A stretch of DNA of 64,000 bases from CAVVGB01 sp963747715 (GTDB lineage: Bacteria > Actinomycetota > Thermoleophilia > Gaiellales > Gaiellaceae), in assembly GCA_963747715.1 (NCBI GenBank), contig CAVVGB010000005.1, positions 1 to 64,000 of the forward strand, written 5' to 3'. This document shows, in pieces, positions 17,030 to 25,440 of this stretch. Position 1 is the first letter of the stretch. Each line of letters opens with the position of its first letter. Made by a program: the position numbers and the translations under genes. The notes beneath the pieces were generated by a model, which was given only the letters and a program-made list of their open reading frames with translations, was not told where the DNA came from and did not search any database.

Positions 17030-17700
17030 CCCGACGACCCAGTCTCTTCGTGCGGCGCGCCGACGGGCTTGGACTCGGGCGAGCCGCGCTGGCGCAGGTA
17101 GACCGTGTACGCCGCCATTGTGCCGACCGCGAGGAACTCGGACTGCCAGTTCTGCAGGGTGCTCTCCCAGAAGTCGGGCCTCATGATGTAGCCCGACCAG
17201 GAGACGGGTGACTGGTCGTGTTCACGCTGTTCGACGTTGTACTTACTCCATCCCGTCACGGACTGGCCGAACCACGTGCCAAAGAAGATCACGGCCATCA
17301 CGAGCGCGAGCGAGTTCGAGTAGACGGTCGTCCTCCAGTCGCCCGCCTTCGCCCAGCGCGGTGACTTGTCCTTGGCATGGCTCCCGATCTTCTGCTTCTC
17401 GTCAGACTCGCGACCGATGTCGCGAATCTGCTTCGACTCGTTCGAGCCGCGCTGCACAAGCCAAACGGTGGCCAGGATGAACGTGACGAACTGGAGGTAC
17501 TCCGACTGCCAGTTCTCCATCACTGCCTGGCCGTAGTCGGACGAGACGAGATAGCGCGGGTAGGCGATCGTCGGCGAGTCGTGCGCCAACTGCTCTTCGT
17601 TGTGAGTCTTCCAGCCGGCCACCGACTGTCCGAACAGCGTGAGGAGGAAAAGGCCGAGGAAGAAGAGCGACAGCGACTGGTCGCGGATCCAGGTGCGCAT
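17026..17700 (-). CDS. DUF6766-like membrane protein with internal duplication
   Basis: 224 residues made of two similar halves of about 85 residues. Each half has a helix ending in FGQSVAGW or FGQSVTGW, a conserved N-x-EQ...HD segment, then ENWQSEYL or QNWQSEFL, a second helix and RGSNESK or RGSPESK. Each half is therefore a two-helix unit. Function unknown. It lies directly downstream of a 27-residue membrane peptide and Ku, on the same strand. Confidence 0.8.
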   Translation of the reverse strand: MRTWIRDQSLSLFFLGLFLLTLFGQSVAGWKTHNEEQLAHDSPTIAYPRYLVSSDYGQAVMENWQSEYLQFVTFILATVWLVQRGSNESKQIRDIGRESDEKQKIGSHAKDKSPRWAKAGDWRTTVYSNSLALVMAVIFFGTWFGQSVTGWSKYNVEQREHDQSPVSWSGYIMRPDFWESTLQNWQSEFLAVGTMAAYTVYLRQRGSPESKPVGAPHEETGSSG

Positions 17701-17701
17701 G

Positions 17702-17785
17702 CTAGTTGTGTGTCAGCCCGATGATCGAGTAGAAGACGACGCCGGTCACAGCCAGCAGGAGGAACGTCCAGAACATCGTGCGCAT
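17702..17785 (-). CDS. 27-residue single-helix membrane peptide coupled to Ku
   Basis: An open frame too short for routine gene finders: MRTMFWTFLLLAVTGVVFY, then SIIGLTHN. One transmembrane helix with a positive N-terminus. The ATG (17783-17785) abuts the Ku stop codon (TAGATG), so ribosomes could reinitiate. Its stop is 2 nt before the ATG of the DUF6766-like gene. Exact nesting between two genes argues for a real gene; no function can be given. Confidence 0.6.
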   Translation of the reverse strand: MRTMFWTFLLLAVTGVVFYSIIGLTHN

Positions 17786-18703
17786 CTAGGCCGCCTTCAA
17801 CGCCTGCACGAGCTCCTGCTTCGACATGTCGGCGCGACCCGGGATGTCCGCCTCCTTGGCGAGCTCGTACAGCTCATCCTTGGAGAGCTTGTCGAGCTTG
17901 CCGTCGCGCCCGCCGCCGGCCTTGCGTGTGCCACGCCGCCGCTCCGCCGCCTCGACGCTCGCGCGCAGCGCGGCCATGAGGTCCGCCGGCGCCTCTTCCT
18001 TCTCCGGGGTAGGAGCGTGGACGACCTCACCCTTCTGCTTCGCGTTGATGATCTCGCAGAGCGCGTCGCGGTACGTGTCGCGGAACTTCTCCGGTTCGAA
18101 GGTGCCCGTGTACTGCTCGATCAGGCTGGCCGCAAGCTCGAGCTCCTGCTTCTCGACCTTCGTTCCCTCCGGCGCGATCTCGTCGGTCGCGCGGATCTCG
18201 TCGGCGAAGTGCATGCGCTCCAAGGTGATGACACCCTCGCGCACGCGCAGGCAGCCGAGGTGCTGGCGGTCGCGCATGACGAACTTCGCGATGCCGGCGA
18301 GGCCCGAGCTCTCCATCGCCTCGACGAGCAGCGCGTACACGCGCTCGCCGTCCTTGGCGGGGCCGAGGTAGTACGTCTTCTCGAAGAAGATCGGGTCGAT
18401 CTCGTCGTACGGAACGAACGTGCGGATGTCGATCGTCCGCCCGCCTTCGGCCTGCGCGGCCTCGAAGTCCTCGTCGGCCATGTAAACGTACTCGCCCTTC
18501 TCGAGCTCGAAGGCCTTGACGATCTCCTCGTCCGGCACAGGCCGATCCTCCGTGCGACAGACCTTCTGGTAGGCGATGCGGCTCCCGTCCGGCTCGTGCA
18601 CGTAGTGGAAGTGGAGGTCGTGCTCCTCGATCGCGCTGTACATGCGGACGGGCACGTTGACGAGGCCGAATCCGATCGAACCGGTCCAGATAGCTCTAGG
18701 CAC
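17786..18703 (-). CDS. ku: Non-homologous end-joining protein Ku
   Basis: DNA-end-binding ring protein that recruits ligase LigD. The Ku core begins PRAIWTGSIGFGLVNVPV and continues with LHFHYVHEPDGSRI, KGEYVYMADEDFE, FFEKTYYLGP and RDRQHLGCLRVREGVITLE. The C-terminus has a SAP/Rho-N-like DNA-binding helix pair (LSKDELYELAKEADIPGRADM). GTG at 18701-18703; upstream in-frame codons lack family similarity. 305 residues. No ligD is visible in the window. Confidence 0.95.
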   Translation of the reverse strand: MPRAIWTGSIGFGLVNVPVRMYSAIEEHDLHFHYVHEPDGSRIAYQKVCRTEDRPVPDEEIVKAFELEKGEYVYMADEDFEAAQAEGGRTIDIRTFVPYDEIDPIFFEKTYYLGPAKDGERVYALLVEAMESSGLAGIAKFVMRDRQHLGCLRVREGVITLERMHFADEIRATDEIAPEGTKVEKQELELAASLIEQYTGTFEPEKFRDTYRDALCEIINAKQKGEVVHAPTPEKEEAPADLMAALRASVEAAERRRGTRKAGGGRDGKLDKLSKDELYELAKEADIPGRADMSKQELVQALKAA

Positions 18704-18755
18704 GGTTCCGTTTTGCCCATCGGGCGCGGACACGAAAACCGCTAAGCGGCCCGTG

Positions 18756-20264
18756 CTAGGACGATTTGCGCTCGAGGTCCTTGACCGCCGGCCCCTGGAT
18801 GACCCTCCCGTCCGTGTCGAAGCGGGACCCGTGGCAGGGGCAGTCCCAGGTCTTCTCCGCCGTGTTCCAGGAGACGATGCAGCCCAGGTGCGTGCAGGTA
18901 GCCGACACCGCGACGAGGGCGCCGTCCTTGCTTCTGTACGCCGCGGCACGCTCCCCGTCCAAGCTCACGATCCGGCCTTCGCGGGGCGGAATCTCGTCCA
19001 CGTCGCCCTTGCGACCCGGCAGGCGGTCGGCGAACCAGCGCTTGCCGACGTTCGCGTTCTCCTTCGCGAGCTTTCCGAACCCGCTCAGCTTCGGGATCCT
19101 GGTCGAGTCGTAGAGCTCGGCCCAGCGGTTCGGCCGGCCGAGGATCGCATCGCAGAGGATCAGCCCGGCGACCGTCCCGTTCGTCATGCCCCAGCCGCCG
19201 AAGCCGGTGGCGACGTACACGTGGTCGGCGCGGCGCGTGAGCTTCCCGACGAACGGAATCCTGTCCGCCGAGTAGTTGTCATGCGTCGACCAGCGGTACT
19301 CGACGTTCCCCGCGCCGAAGCGCTCGCGGGCCCACGCCTCGAGCGCTTCGTAGCGGCGGCGCGTGTCCTCGTCCTGTCCGGCCTTGTGGCCCTCGCCGCC
19401 GACGAGCAGCAGGCGGCGCCCGTCGAGCGGAGTGCTGCGGATCGAATGGACGGGGGTCTCGGTCGAGATGAACATCCCGTCCGGCACGGCGGCAGGGTCG
19501 GCGGGAATGCCGAGAACGTAGGAGCGCTTCGGCGAGGTCTTGGCGAAGAAGAGCCCGCGGTCGAGGATGGAGAGGTGCGTCGCGACGATCACGTCGCGCG
19601 CTTGTACCGCAGCGCGGTCCGTCTCCACGGTGCAAGGCTCGCCGTCGTCGACGGAGACGGCGCGGGTGTCCTGAAAGACGTGGCTCCCATCTCCGGGGAT
19701 CGACTCGACGAGCGGGAGCAGGTACTTGCGCGCGTGGAACTGCGACTGATCCTCCTGTCGCAGAGCCCCGGCGATCGGGAACGGCAGCGGGCTTTCCTCC
19801 ACGAACGACACGTCGAGCCCGGCCGCTTTCGCCGCCTCGACCTCAGCGCGGATCTCGTCGACCGACTCGTGCGTCTCCGTGTACACGTAGTTGGCGGTCG
19901 TCTCGAGGTCGCAGTCGATCCCTCTCTTCTCGGCGACGGAGCGAACGTGGTGGATCGCCGCCTCGTTCGCCTCCGCGTAGAGCCGCGCCTCGTCCGGCCC
20001 GAAGGCCGATCGAATCGCCGAGTAGATAAGCGTGTGTCCAGAGGTGAGCTTGGCAGTCGTGTAGCCGGTGACCCCGCGCAGGACCTCCTTCGACTCGAGC
20101 ACGGCGACCGTCTTGCCCGCTTCCTTGAGGAGCGTCGCCACGGTGATGCCGGCGATTCCGGCGCCGAGAACGGCGACGTCGACCTCGACCGGCTCCTCGA
20201 GCCGTGGGAAGCGCGGCGTCGAGGTCGAGTCGATCCAGTACGACGTCGGAGCCTCCCGCGCCAC
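18756..20264 (-). CDS. FAD-dependent oxidoreductase with C-terminal Rieske domain
   Basis: 502 residues. An N-terminal DAO-type FAD domain shows DVAVLGAGIAGITVATLL, and a GYTTAKLTSGH motif typical of this family. The C-terminal 90 residues form a Rieske [2Fe-2S] domain with CTHLGC and CPCHGS supplying Cys/His ligands. The combination is common beside DUF2231 proteins in soil bacteria; substrate unknown. GTG at 20262-20264 overlaps the stop of the upstream DUF2231 gene (TAGTG), so the two are one operon. Confidence 0.9.
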   Translation of the reverse strand: MAREAPTSYWIDSTSTPRFPRLEEPVEVDVAVLGAGIAGITVATLLKEAGKTVAVLESKEVLRGVTGYTTAKLTSGHTLIYSAIRSAFGPDEARLYAEANEAAIHHVRSVAEKRGIDCDLETTANYVYTETHESVDEIRAEVEAAKAAGLDVSFVEESPLPFPIAGALRQEDQSQFHARKYLLPLVESIPGDGSHVFQDTRAVSVDDGEPCTVETDRAAVQARDVIVATHLSILDRGLFFAKTSPKRSYVLGIPADPAAVPDGMFISTETPVHSIRSTPLDGRRLLLVGGEGHKAGQDEDTRRRYEALEAWARERFGAGNVEYRWSTHDNYSADRIPFVGKLTRRADHVYVATGFGGWGMTNGTVAGLILCDAILGRPNRWAELYDSTRIPKLSGFGKLAKENANVGKRWFADRLPGRKGDVDEIPPREGRIVSLDGERAAAYRSKDGALVAVSATCTHLGCIVSWNTAEKTWDCPCHGSRFDTDGRVIQGPAVKDLERKSS

Positions 20265-20785
20265 TAGCCGCCCTCGGCCCTCTCCTTCTCCGGATGGCCG
20301 GGTGTCACGGCACGCTCCGTGGGCTCGTCCACGAGGTTGAGGACGCGCATCCCATGGACGAACACGACGCTGCCTCCCAGCCAGCCGCCCAGCGTCAACG
20401 CGCCGTAGCCGATCAACGTCAGAGCGAACGACCCGCGGGAGACCTCGCCCGCGACGTAGTCGTCGTGACCGAGGATCGCGGTGAGCAAGAAGATGACCGT
20501 GGCCGTAACCATCGCCAGCATGTGCCACGTGGCCGTCCACCAGAGCTCGGTTCGGCGGGTGATGGTGAGCCAGTCCGCCAAGCCGGTCAGGGCGGCAAGC
20601 GCGCCGGTGACGAGAGCGACGACGAGCGCAAGCCACCATGCCTTCGCGGTTGCCTCCTCCGCGACTCCGGCGAGCGAGAGGATCGCGAAGACGAGCGCCC
20701 CCGTGTAGAGACCGATGGTGGCGTCCGTGACGGGCGGGTGGAGCGGGTGGCCCGGGAAGCCTCTGACGAGGTACGAGGGCTTCAC
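20264..20785 (-). CDS. DUF2231 membrane protein
   Basis: Four-helix membrane protein, 173 residues, beginning VRGFPGHPLHPPVTDATIGLY, with the family-defining GHPLHP motif. Further helices are at YTGALVFAILSLAG, ALVVALVTGALAAL, MVTATVIFLLTAIL and LIGYGALTLGGWLGG. Some relatives carry haem; here only the HPLHP and central His (ATWHML) are visible. Coupled to the Rieske oxidoreductase, it may be its membrane anchor or electron partner (inference). Confidence 0.85.
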   Translation of the reverse strand: MKPSYLVRGFPGHPLHPPVTDATIGLYTGALVFAILSLAGVAEEATAKAWWLALVVALVTGALAALTGLADWLTITRRTELWWTATWHMLAMVTATVIFLLTAILGHDDYVAGEVSRGSFALTLIGYGALTLGGWLGGSVVFVHGMRVLNLVDEPTERAVTPGHPEKERAEGG

Positions 20786-20826
20786 GGTCTTGGTTCTTTC
20801 ACGCGCAGGCCGACGTCAATCCTCCG

Positions 20827-21252
20827 CTAGCGACCCTCCGTCCAGGGGCCCACGCCGCCGACCCGCTCGACGGTCGTTCGGAGGACGAAGCCCGGAGGCG
20901 GGTCGGGCATCGGGGGAAACTTCACGCCCGGACCGATGTACACCTCGGCAAGCCTCTGGAGGAGCTCCGGCGCTCCCCCCTCCTCGATCCGCCCGCGTCC
21001 GTGGACGACGAGGTACTCGCGCAGGCCGAGCTTGTTCTCGTTCGAGCTCTCGAGCGACAGGGAGACGCGCGGGTCGCGTGCGACGTTCTTCACCTTCTGC
21101 CACTGGCCGAGATGTCCGCTCACGATGTCGTCGCCGTCGAGGCCGACCCAGACGCACGTCACCTGCGGGCTGCCGTCGCTGTTGAGCGTGACCATGTGCG
21201 CGAGGACGCCGGACTCGATCAGTCGGCGCGCGCTGTCGGGAAGCGCGCTCAC
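20827..21252 (-). CDS. PPOX-class F420/FMN-dependent oxidoreductase
   Basis: 141-residue split-barrel flavin/F420 enzyme. Characteristic stretches are MVTLNSDGSPQVTCVWVGLDGDDIV, GQWQKVKNVARDPRVSLSLE-type core and YLVVHGRGRIEEGG. GTG at 21250-21252 is chosen because the longer frame upstream is low-complexity and overlaps the RidA gene. The start overlaps the RidA stop (GTGA), giving a two-gene operon. Substrate not predictable. Confidence 0.87.
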   Translation of the reverse strand: MSALPDSARRLIESGVLAHMVTLNSDGSPQVTCVWVGLDGDDIVSGHLGQWQKVKNVARDPRVSLSLESSNENKLGLREYLVVHGRGRIEEGGAPELLQRLAEVYIGPGVKFPPMPDPPPGFVLRTTVERVGGVGPWTEGR

Positions 21253-21611
21253 CGGCGCACCGCGGCCACGGCCTCGATCTCGACGAGCTGGTCCGGATAC
21301 CCGAGGAACGACACGCCGAGCAGCGTGCTCGGCGCACGGCCGAGGCGCTCGGAGATCACGTCCCACGCGCGCACGAGGTCGGACCGCTCCTCGCCGACGA
21401 CGTAGATCGTCGTCTTCACGAGGTCGTCGACCGCCGCGCCCGCCTCCGCAAGCGCCTCGAGCAGGTTGTCAGCCGTGCGGGCGGACTGCGCCTCGAGGTC
21501 ACCCGGCGCCACGACCTTGCCGTGCTCGTCGAGTGGGCACGCTCCCGCCGCGAAGACGAGCCCACCTGCCGTCGCCGTGTACTCGTACGGCACCCCGGAA
21601 TAGAGCGGCAC
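21249..21611 (-). CDS. RidA/YjgF family protein lacking the usual arginine
   Basis: 120 residues of the trimeric RidA fold: GLVFAAGACPLDEHGKVV, TADNLLEALAEAGAAVDDLVKTTIYVV and a C-terminal LVEIEAVAAV. Canonical RidA deaminates enamine/imine intermediates with an Arg in a PARS-like turn. Here that turn reads APSTLLGVSF, so imine deaminase activity is doubtful. It lies first in an operon with the PPOX oxidoreductase. Confidence 0.85.
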   Translation of the reverse strand: MPLYSGVPYEYTATAGGLVFAAGACPLDEHGKVVAPGDLEAQSARTADNLLEALAEAGAAVDDLVKTTIYVVGEERSDLVRAWDVISERLGRAPSTLLGVSFLGYPDQLVEIEAVAAVRR

Positions 21612-21645
21612 GGCGCGTGAGCCTACCTTCTACAGTTCGGACGTC

Positions 21646-22182
21646 GTGCTGGTCGGTGAACGAGTCGCGCTGAGTCCGATCCGCGAGGCCGACCTCGCGG
21701 CTTTTGTCTCAGCGCATCAAGACATCCGCAGCCGCGGCGCCTTCTATCCCCTGGGCGTGTCCTCCGAGACCGCCCTGCGCCGGCAGTTCGCCGAGCACGG
21801 CTTCTGGGAGCGGGAAGAAGGAGTCCTTCTCATCTGGCACGACGACGAGATCGTCGGGCACATCGAATTCTTCAAGCCCGTCCATTACTGGGATGCCTTT
21901 GAGCTTTCGTACCAGTTGTACGGCGAACGGCACGCCGGGCACGGCTACACGACCGAGGCGGTTCAGCTGATGGTCGACTACCTGACTGCCACGAAGAAGC
22001 AGCATCGGATCCACCTCGTCATCGTTCCGGAGAACGCGGCGAGCCGGCGCATCGCCGAGAAGTGTGGCTTCGTCTTGGAGGGAACCGTTCGCGGCGCCTT
22101 CTTCAACGACGGCCGCAACCACGACGTACTGCTCTACTCGCTGCTCCGAACGGACCCCCGCCCCTGGCACCCCCCGGCCTAG
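21646..22182 (+). CDS. GNAT N-acetyltransferase, RimJ/RimL type
   Basis: 178 residues. It begins LVGERVALSPIREADLAAF, a standard RimJ/L start, and has the acetyl-CoA loop region ERHAGHGYTTEAVQLMVDYL followed by LVIVPENAASRRIAEKCGFVLEG, the family signature. It acetylates an amine, in RimJ/L relatives a ribosomal-protein N-terminus or a drug. GTG at 21646 is 9 nt behind TACAGT (21631-21636), a leaderless arrangement. Confidence 0.92.
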   Translation: MLVGERVALSPIREADLAAFVSAHQDIRSRGAFYPLGVSSETALRRQFAEHGFWEREEGVLLIWHDDEIVGHIEFFKPVHYWDAFELSYQLYGERHAGHGYTTEAVQLMVDYLTATKKQHRIHLVIVPENAASRRIAEKCGFVLEGTVRGAFFNDGRNHDVLLYSLLRTDPRPWHPPA

Positions 22183-22193
22183 AGTTCTCGACG

Positions 22194-22592
22194 ATGCAAA
22201 GGGTGGATTGGGCGTTAGCGAGCGCCGGAGTCTGTCTGGGGCTCGCGGCGATGGCGGTGGATCACCTTCTCGGTGACGATCCTGGCCTGGAAGACCCTCC
22301 GGCATTCCTGATTAGTGCGGCGATCATTCTGGTGACCGCGACGTTGCTGTTCGGCCTCATCGTCCGGCGAACGCGGGATCCGCGTCGTGCGAGCTTCATC
22401 GTCGCCGTCCTTAGCGTTCTGAGTCTGCCGCTCATCTGGCTCGGCGTTCCATTTGCGGTTGCTCCAGCGGCGATCGCGCTCGGGCTGAGGGGTGAGGGAC
22501 GGCTAGCGATTGGAGCCATTACGACCGGCGTTCTGGTGCTGTTGCTCGTCACGGGTGCGTACGTGTACTCGGCCGTCGACAAGCTCGCGTAG
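22194..22592 (+). CDS. Small four-helix membrane protein
   Basis: 132 residues with hydrophobic segments at about 8-24, 38-58, 66-90 and 104-126. No family recognised. ATG at 22194 follows TAGAGT (22180-22185), whose first three bases are the stop codon of the GNAT gene, so an own leaderless promoter or read-through from GNAT are both possible. Confidence 0.65.
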   Translation: MQRVDWALASAGVCLGLAAMAVDHLLGDDPGLEDPPAFLISAAIILVTATLLFGLIVRRTRDPRRASFIVAVLSVLSLPLIWLGVPFAVAPAAIALGLRGEGRLAIGAITTGVLVLLLVTGAYVYSAVDKLA

Positions 22593-22697
22593 ACAAACGC
22601 TCGTTCTTCAGCGATCGCTGTGATCCGGTTTCCGAGCGTTTAGGCGTCCAGTAGGCGTCCGGGCGGGAAACGGTGCCGCATTCCGCTAGGTTGTGGC

Positions 22698-22943
22698 GTG
22701 GCCGGCGACACGCCGACGGAGTACGGCTTCGACGCGCGTCGCACGCGCCGGTGCGAGTGCGGCGCGGAGGACTGCACCGCGGTCATTGAGATCAGCTGGA
22801 CAGAGCAGGACGAGGTTGACCACGGCGCGCCCGAGCTATGGATCGTCGCTCCGCGCCACGAGCCACAAGGCGCACGGAGCTGGCGCGTCGTTCACGAGAC
22901 CGACCGGTTCGTGGTGGTCGAGGTCGAGGAAGCACTCGCCTAG
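22698..22943 (+). CDS. Small Cys-containing hypothetical protein (81 aa)
   Basis: 81 residues, starting with GTG 5 nt after TAGGTT (22687-22692). The N-terminal CECGAEDC element could bind a metal. The rest alternates acidic and aromatic residues (ELWIVAPRHEPQGARSW), suggesting a small beta fold. No family recognised. The 105-bp gap before it holds only a short direct repeat of TAGGCGTCC. Confidence 0.6.
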   Translation: MAGDTPTEYGFDARRTRRCECGAEDCTAVIEISWTEQDEVDHGAPELWIVAPRHEPQGARSWRVVHETDRFVVVEVEEALA

Positions 22944-23016
22944 CTCGCGGCAGCTAACGACGGCGACTCCTTGCTCCACAAGAAAGGAAACGCCGCTGTG
23001 TGCGGGAGATTCTCGA

Positions 23017-23089
23017 TGGAGCGTACCGGGATCGAACCGGTGACCTCCGGCTTGCAAAGCCGGCGCTCTCCCAGCTGAGCTAACGCCCC
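23017..23089 (-). tRNA. tRNA-Ala (anticodon TGC)
   Basis: A complete 73-nt cloverleaf on the minus strand. The acceptor stem is GGGGCGT/ACGCTCC with discriminator A, the D-arm starts TAGCTCAGCTGGGAGAGC, and the anticodon stem is CCGGC/GCCGG with loop TTTGCAA (anticodon at 23054-23056). The T-arm is ACCGG-TTCGATC-CCGGT. CCA is not encoded. The 70 bp to its left contain nothing recognisable. Confidence 0.97.
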
Positions 23090-23155
23090 GCGGGACTCAC
23101 TGTAGCCGTCAGCCACCCCGAGCAGGGGCGCGGATTCTCGCCGGGCCGCCGGCGG

Positions 23156-23455
23156 CTAGTCGCCCCAGTCGAAGTCGCGCGAGCGGCCCCAGAGGCTGTC
23201 CTCGGTGTCGCCGCTCTGAGCCTCTTCCGCCGGCCAGGCCAGGACTTTGGCCGGGTCGAGGTCGTGCTCTTCGCCGCTCAGCGTGTCTTCGATACGGGCT
23301 TGCTCTTCGGACTTGAAGAGGGGGTGGTTCACGAAGGGGTCTTCGACCCGGTAGCGCTCGAGCGGCATACGGCCGTCGAGGTCCGAGTTCTTGCGTTTCA
23401 GCTCGAGGTGTTCCTCGATTATGCGCGCGAAAGTCGAATCGTCTTGGTTCATCAC
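23156..23455 (-). CDS. Conserved-looking acidic hypothetical protein (99 aa)
   Basis: 99 residues, hydrophilic and strongly charged, starting MMNQDDSTFARIIEEHLELK. It has a helix-forming N-terminus and a proline- and tryptophan-containing tail (AWPAEEAQ, SRDFDWGD). Clean GC-codon use and a plausible start, but no recognised family or membrane segment. Confidence 0.6.
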   Translation of the reverse strand: MMNQDDSTFARIIEEHLELKRKNSDLDGRMPLERYRVEDPFVNHPLFKSEEQARIEDTLSGEEHDLDPAKVLAWPAEEAQSGDTEDSLWGRSRDFDWGD

Positions 23456-23538
23456 ACCTCCGGGCCTGGGGGATGCGTCCGGCGCGGCATTCTAAAGCAC
23501 GCCCCCGCCGCCGTGGACAACAAGGCGATCCCGAGCCC

Positions 23539-25329
23539 CTACTGGGAGGATCGGACGGCTCCGTCAGGTTCGGCACAAACGACGCGATTCTTGCCTGCCG
23601 CCTTGGCGCGGTAGAGCGCCTCGTCCGCAGCCGCAAAGAGGGCAGCCGGGGTCGATGACTCCGGGAAAGAGGCGACGCCGAAACTTGCCGTGCAGGCGAC
23701 GAGCGCACCCGGGCGCGTGGTCATCGGGCGCTCCGCAACCGCCTGGCGGAGACGTTCCGCGAGCCGCTCGGCGCCCTCCATGTCGGTCTGCGGCAGCAGC
23801 ACGGCGAACTCCTCCCCGCCGTAGCGCGCGGGCACGTCGACGTCGCGCACGGTTTCCCGTAGGACGTCGGCGAAGCGGCGCAGCACCTCGTCGCCCGCCT
23901 GGTGGCCGTAGCGGTCGTTCACCTGCTTGAAGTTGTCGAGGTCGGCGAGAACGAGCGCGAGCATGCCGCCGAAGCGCTCGCCGCGGTTGATCTCGGCAGC
24001 AAGGGCGTGCTCGAACTGGCGACGGTTGGGGAGCTCGGTGAGCCCGTCCGTGACGGCCTGGCGTTCGACGAGACGGTGGAGCCGCGCGTTGTCGAGCGCC
24101 ACCGCGGCCTGGCTGCCGAGCCAGGCGGCCAGGTCGCGCGAATCCGGATTGAAGTCGGGGCCGGGAGGCGCGAGTGCGAGCAGCGCCTGGCCTCCCCCGC
24201 TTTCGAGCGGAATCTTGAGCTCAGGCCCGCCCGCTGCGTCGGGATCGCCCGCCCGCGCGAGCTCTTTTCCTTCGACCACGAGACGGCCGCCAACGGCGCC
24301 GGTCGCCTCGACGGCAGCCTCGACGATCACGGGCAGGAGCGCATACGGGTCGTGCGTGGCGGCGAGCGCGTCGCCGAAGCGCGCGATCGCGTCCTGCACG
24401 CGCAGGCGTTCGGCGGCCAGCTCCTGCCGGCGGGTCTCGAGCTGCTCGGCCATGTCGTTGAACGCTCGTCCCAGATTCGCGAACTCGTCGTGCCCGCGTA
24501 CGGGCACGCGACGCTCGAACTGTCCATGCGCGACCGCCCCCGCCGCGTCTGCGAGCGTCTTCAACGCGCTCACGATGGTGCGACCCATCGTGTAAGCAAG
24601 CAGCGCCACGACGCCGAGCGCGATGAGCGCGAAGACGAGGAAGCGCTCGCGCAGGTTCTGTACCGCCGAGTCGATGCGGTCGCGCTCAACGAGTGCGACG
24701 AGGTGTGCCGTTCCGACCCCGGAGACAATCGGCGTCCCGACCGCGCGGTACTCCTTGTCCGCGAGCTCGATGTACTCCGGGCGGTCGATGCGATCGACCG
24801 GGCCCGTCATTCCCTTCGGCCCGGCGACGACGTAGCCGTTGTTGGCGATGACGAGCGAATCGCTCTTTTCCATGGCCGCTCGGCTGCGAAGATCCTCGAC
24901 GAGCTTCCGGTTCAGCGGCAGCCACGTGACGATTTCGGCGATGACCTGCCCCGACTCGGTGACCACCTGCGCCGATTGCCGCGCAGCGGCGCCGCTCGGC
25001 ACGTCGCCGGCCAGAAGCACGCCGCTCTCAAAGAAGGCCGTGTTCGGTCTCTCGCGCGCGATGCGGAAGAGAACGCCGTTGTTCCCTGAGCGAAGCGCCT
25101 GCTGCACGCGCTCCTTGCGCGCGAGCTCGTTTACCGTCGCGCCAGCCTTCTCGACGATCTCGTCGGAGTACGCCTGGGACGCGACGCGCAAGGCCGCATT
25201 CAAGCGCGCGTCCGCGCGGCCGAGCTCGCCTCGGGCAGCCACCTCGCTGAACGCCCAGGAGGCCGCGAGCAGGGGCAGCAGCGAGAGAAGAAGGAAGTAG
25301 GTGACGAGGCGAAACTTGAAGCTGCCCAA
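23539..25329 (-). CDS. Membrane diguanylate cyclase (sensor, HAMP, GAF-like, GGDEF)
   Basis: 596-residue c-di-GMP synthase. Helix 1 at residues 9-27, an extracytoplasmic sensing region to about 225, helix 2 (FLVFALIALGVVALLAY), a HAMP linker (VRGHDEFANLGRAFNDMAEQL), a GAF-like segment, then the GGDEF domain from about 425 (DGLTELPNRRQFE). The active site reads GGEEF. An RDVD inhibitory site lies exactly five residues upstream, so product feedback is expected. The cue sensed outside the cell is unknown. Upstream lie overlapping palindromes (25391-25415). Confidence 0.94.
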   Translation of the reverse strand: MGSFKFRLVTYFLLLSLLPLLAASWAFSEVAARGELGRADARLNAALRVASQAYSDEIVEKAGATVNELARKERVQQALRSGNNGVLFRIARERPNTAFFESGVLLAGDVPSGAAARQSAQVVTESGQVIAEIVTWLPLNRKLVEDLRSRAAMEKSDSLVIANNGYVVAGPKGMTGPVDRIDRPEYIELADKEYRAVGTPIVSGVGTAHLVALVERDRIDSAVQNLRERFLVFALIALGVVALLAYTMGRTIVSALKTLADAAGAVAHGQFERRVPVRGHDEFANLGRAFNDMAEQLETRRQELAAERLRVQDAIARFGDALAATHDPYALLPVIVEAAVEATGAVGGRLVVEGKELARAGDPDAAGGPELKIPLESGGGQALLALAPPGPDFNPDSRDLAAWLGSQAAVALDNARLHRLVERQAVTDGLTELPNRRQFEHALAAEINRGERFGGMLALVLADLDNFKQVNDRYGHQAGDEVLRRFADVLRETVRDVDVPARYGGEEFAVLLPQTDMEGAERLAERLRQAVAERPMTTRPGALVACTASFGVASFPESSTPAALFAAADEALYRAKAAGKNRVVCAEPDGAVRSSQ

Positions 25330-25390
25330 AGGCCCTCCCGGGGCGAGGCGTTAAACACGTACCCGACACGTCTATCGACCCTTCGGCAAT

Positions 25391-25415
25391 CCCTCTTTAG
25401 AGGGATATCTCCCTC
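25391..25415. promoter_or_regulatory. Two overlapping palindromes upstream of the diguanylate cyclase
   Basis: CCCTCT-TT-AGAGGG (25391-25404) and GAGGGA-TATC-TCCCTC (25400-25415) share the central GAGGG. Only one can fold at a time on a single strand. They lie 60-85 bp before the cyclase start in a 111-bp intergenic gap. Either an operator pair or alternative hairpins. Confidence 0.4.
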
Positions 25416-25440
25416 GTTCGGGCGGGCCTGGAGGATCGGC

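Noticed and set aside
18642..20267. A 541-codon frame opposite Ku and the Rieske oxidoreductase
   Set aside because: Antisense of two genes with clear motifs; no start signal or family features.
22640..22680. Direct repeat TAGGCGTCC as a possible CRISPR or iteron
   Set aside because: Only two copies with 2-3 nt between; no array, no spacers.
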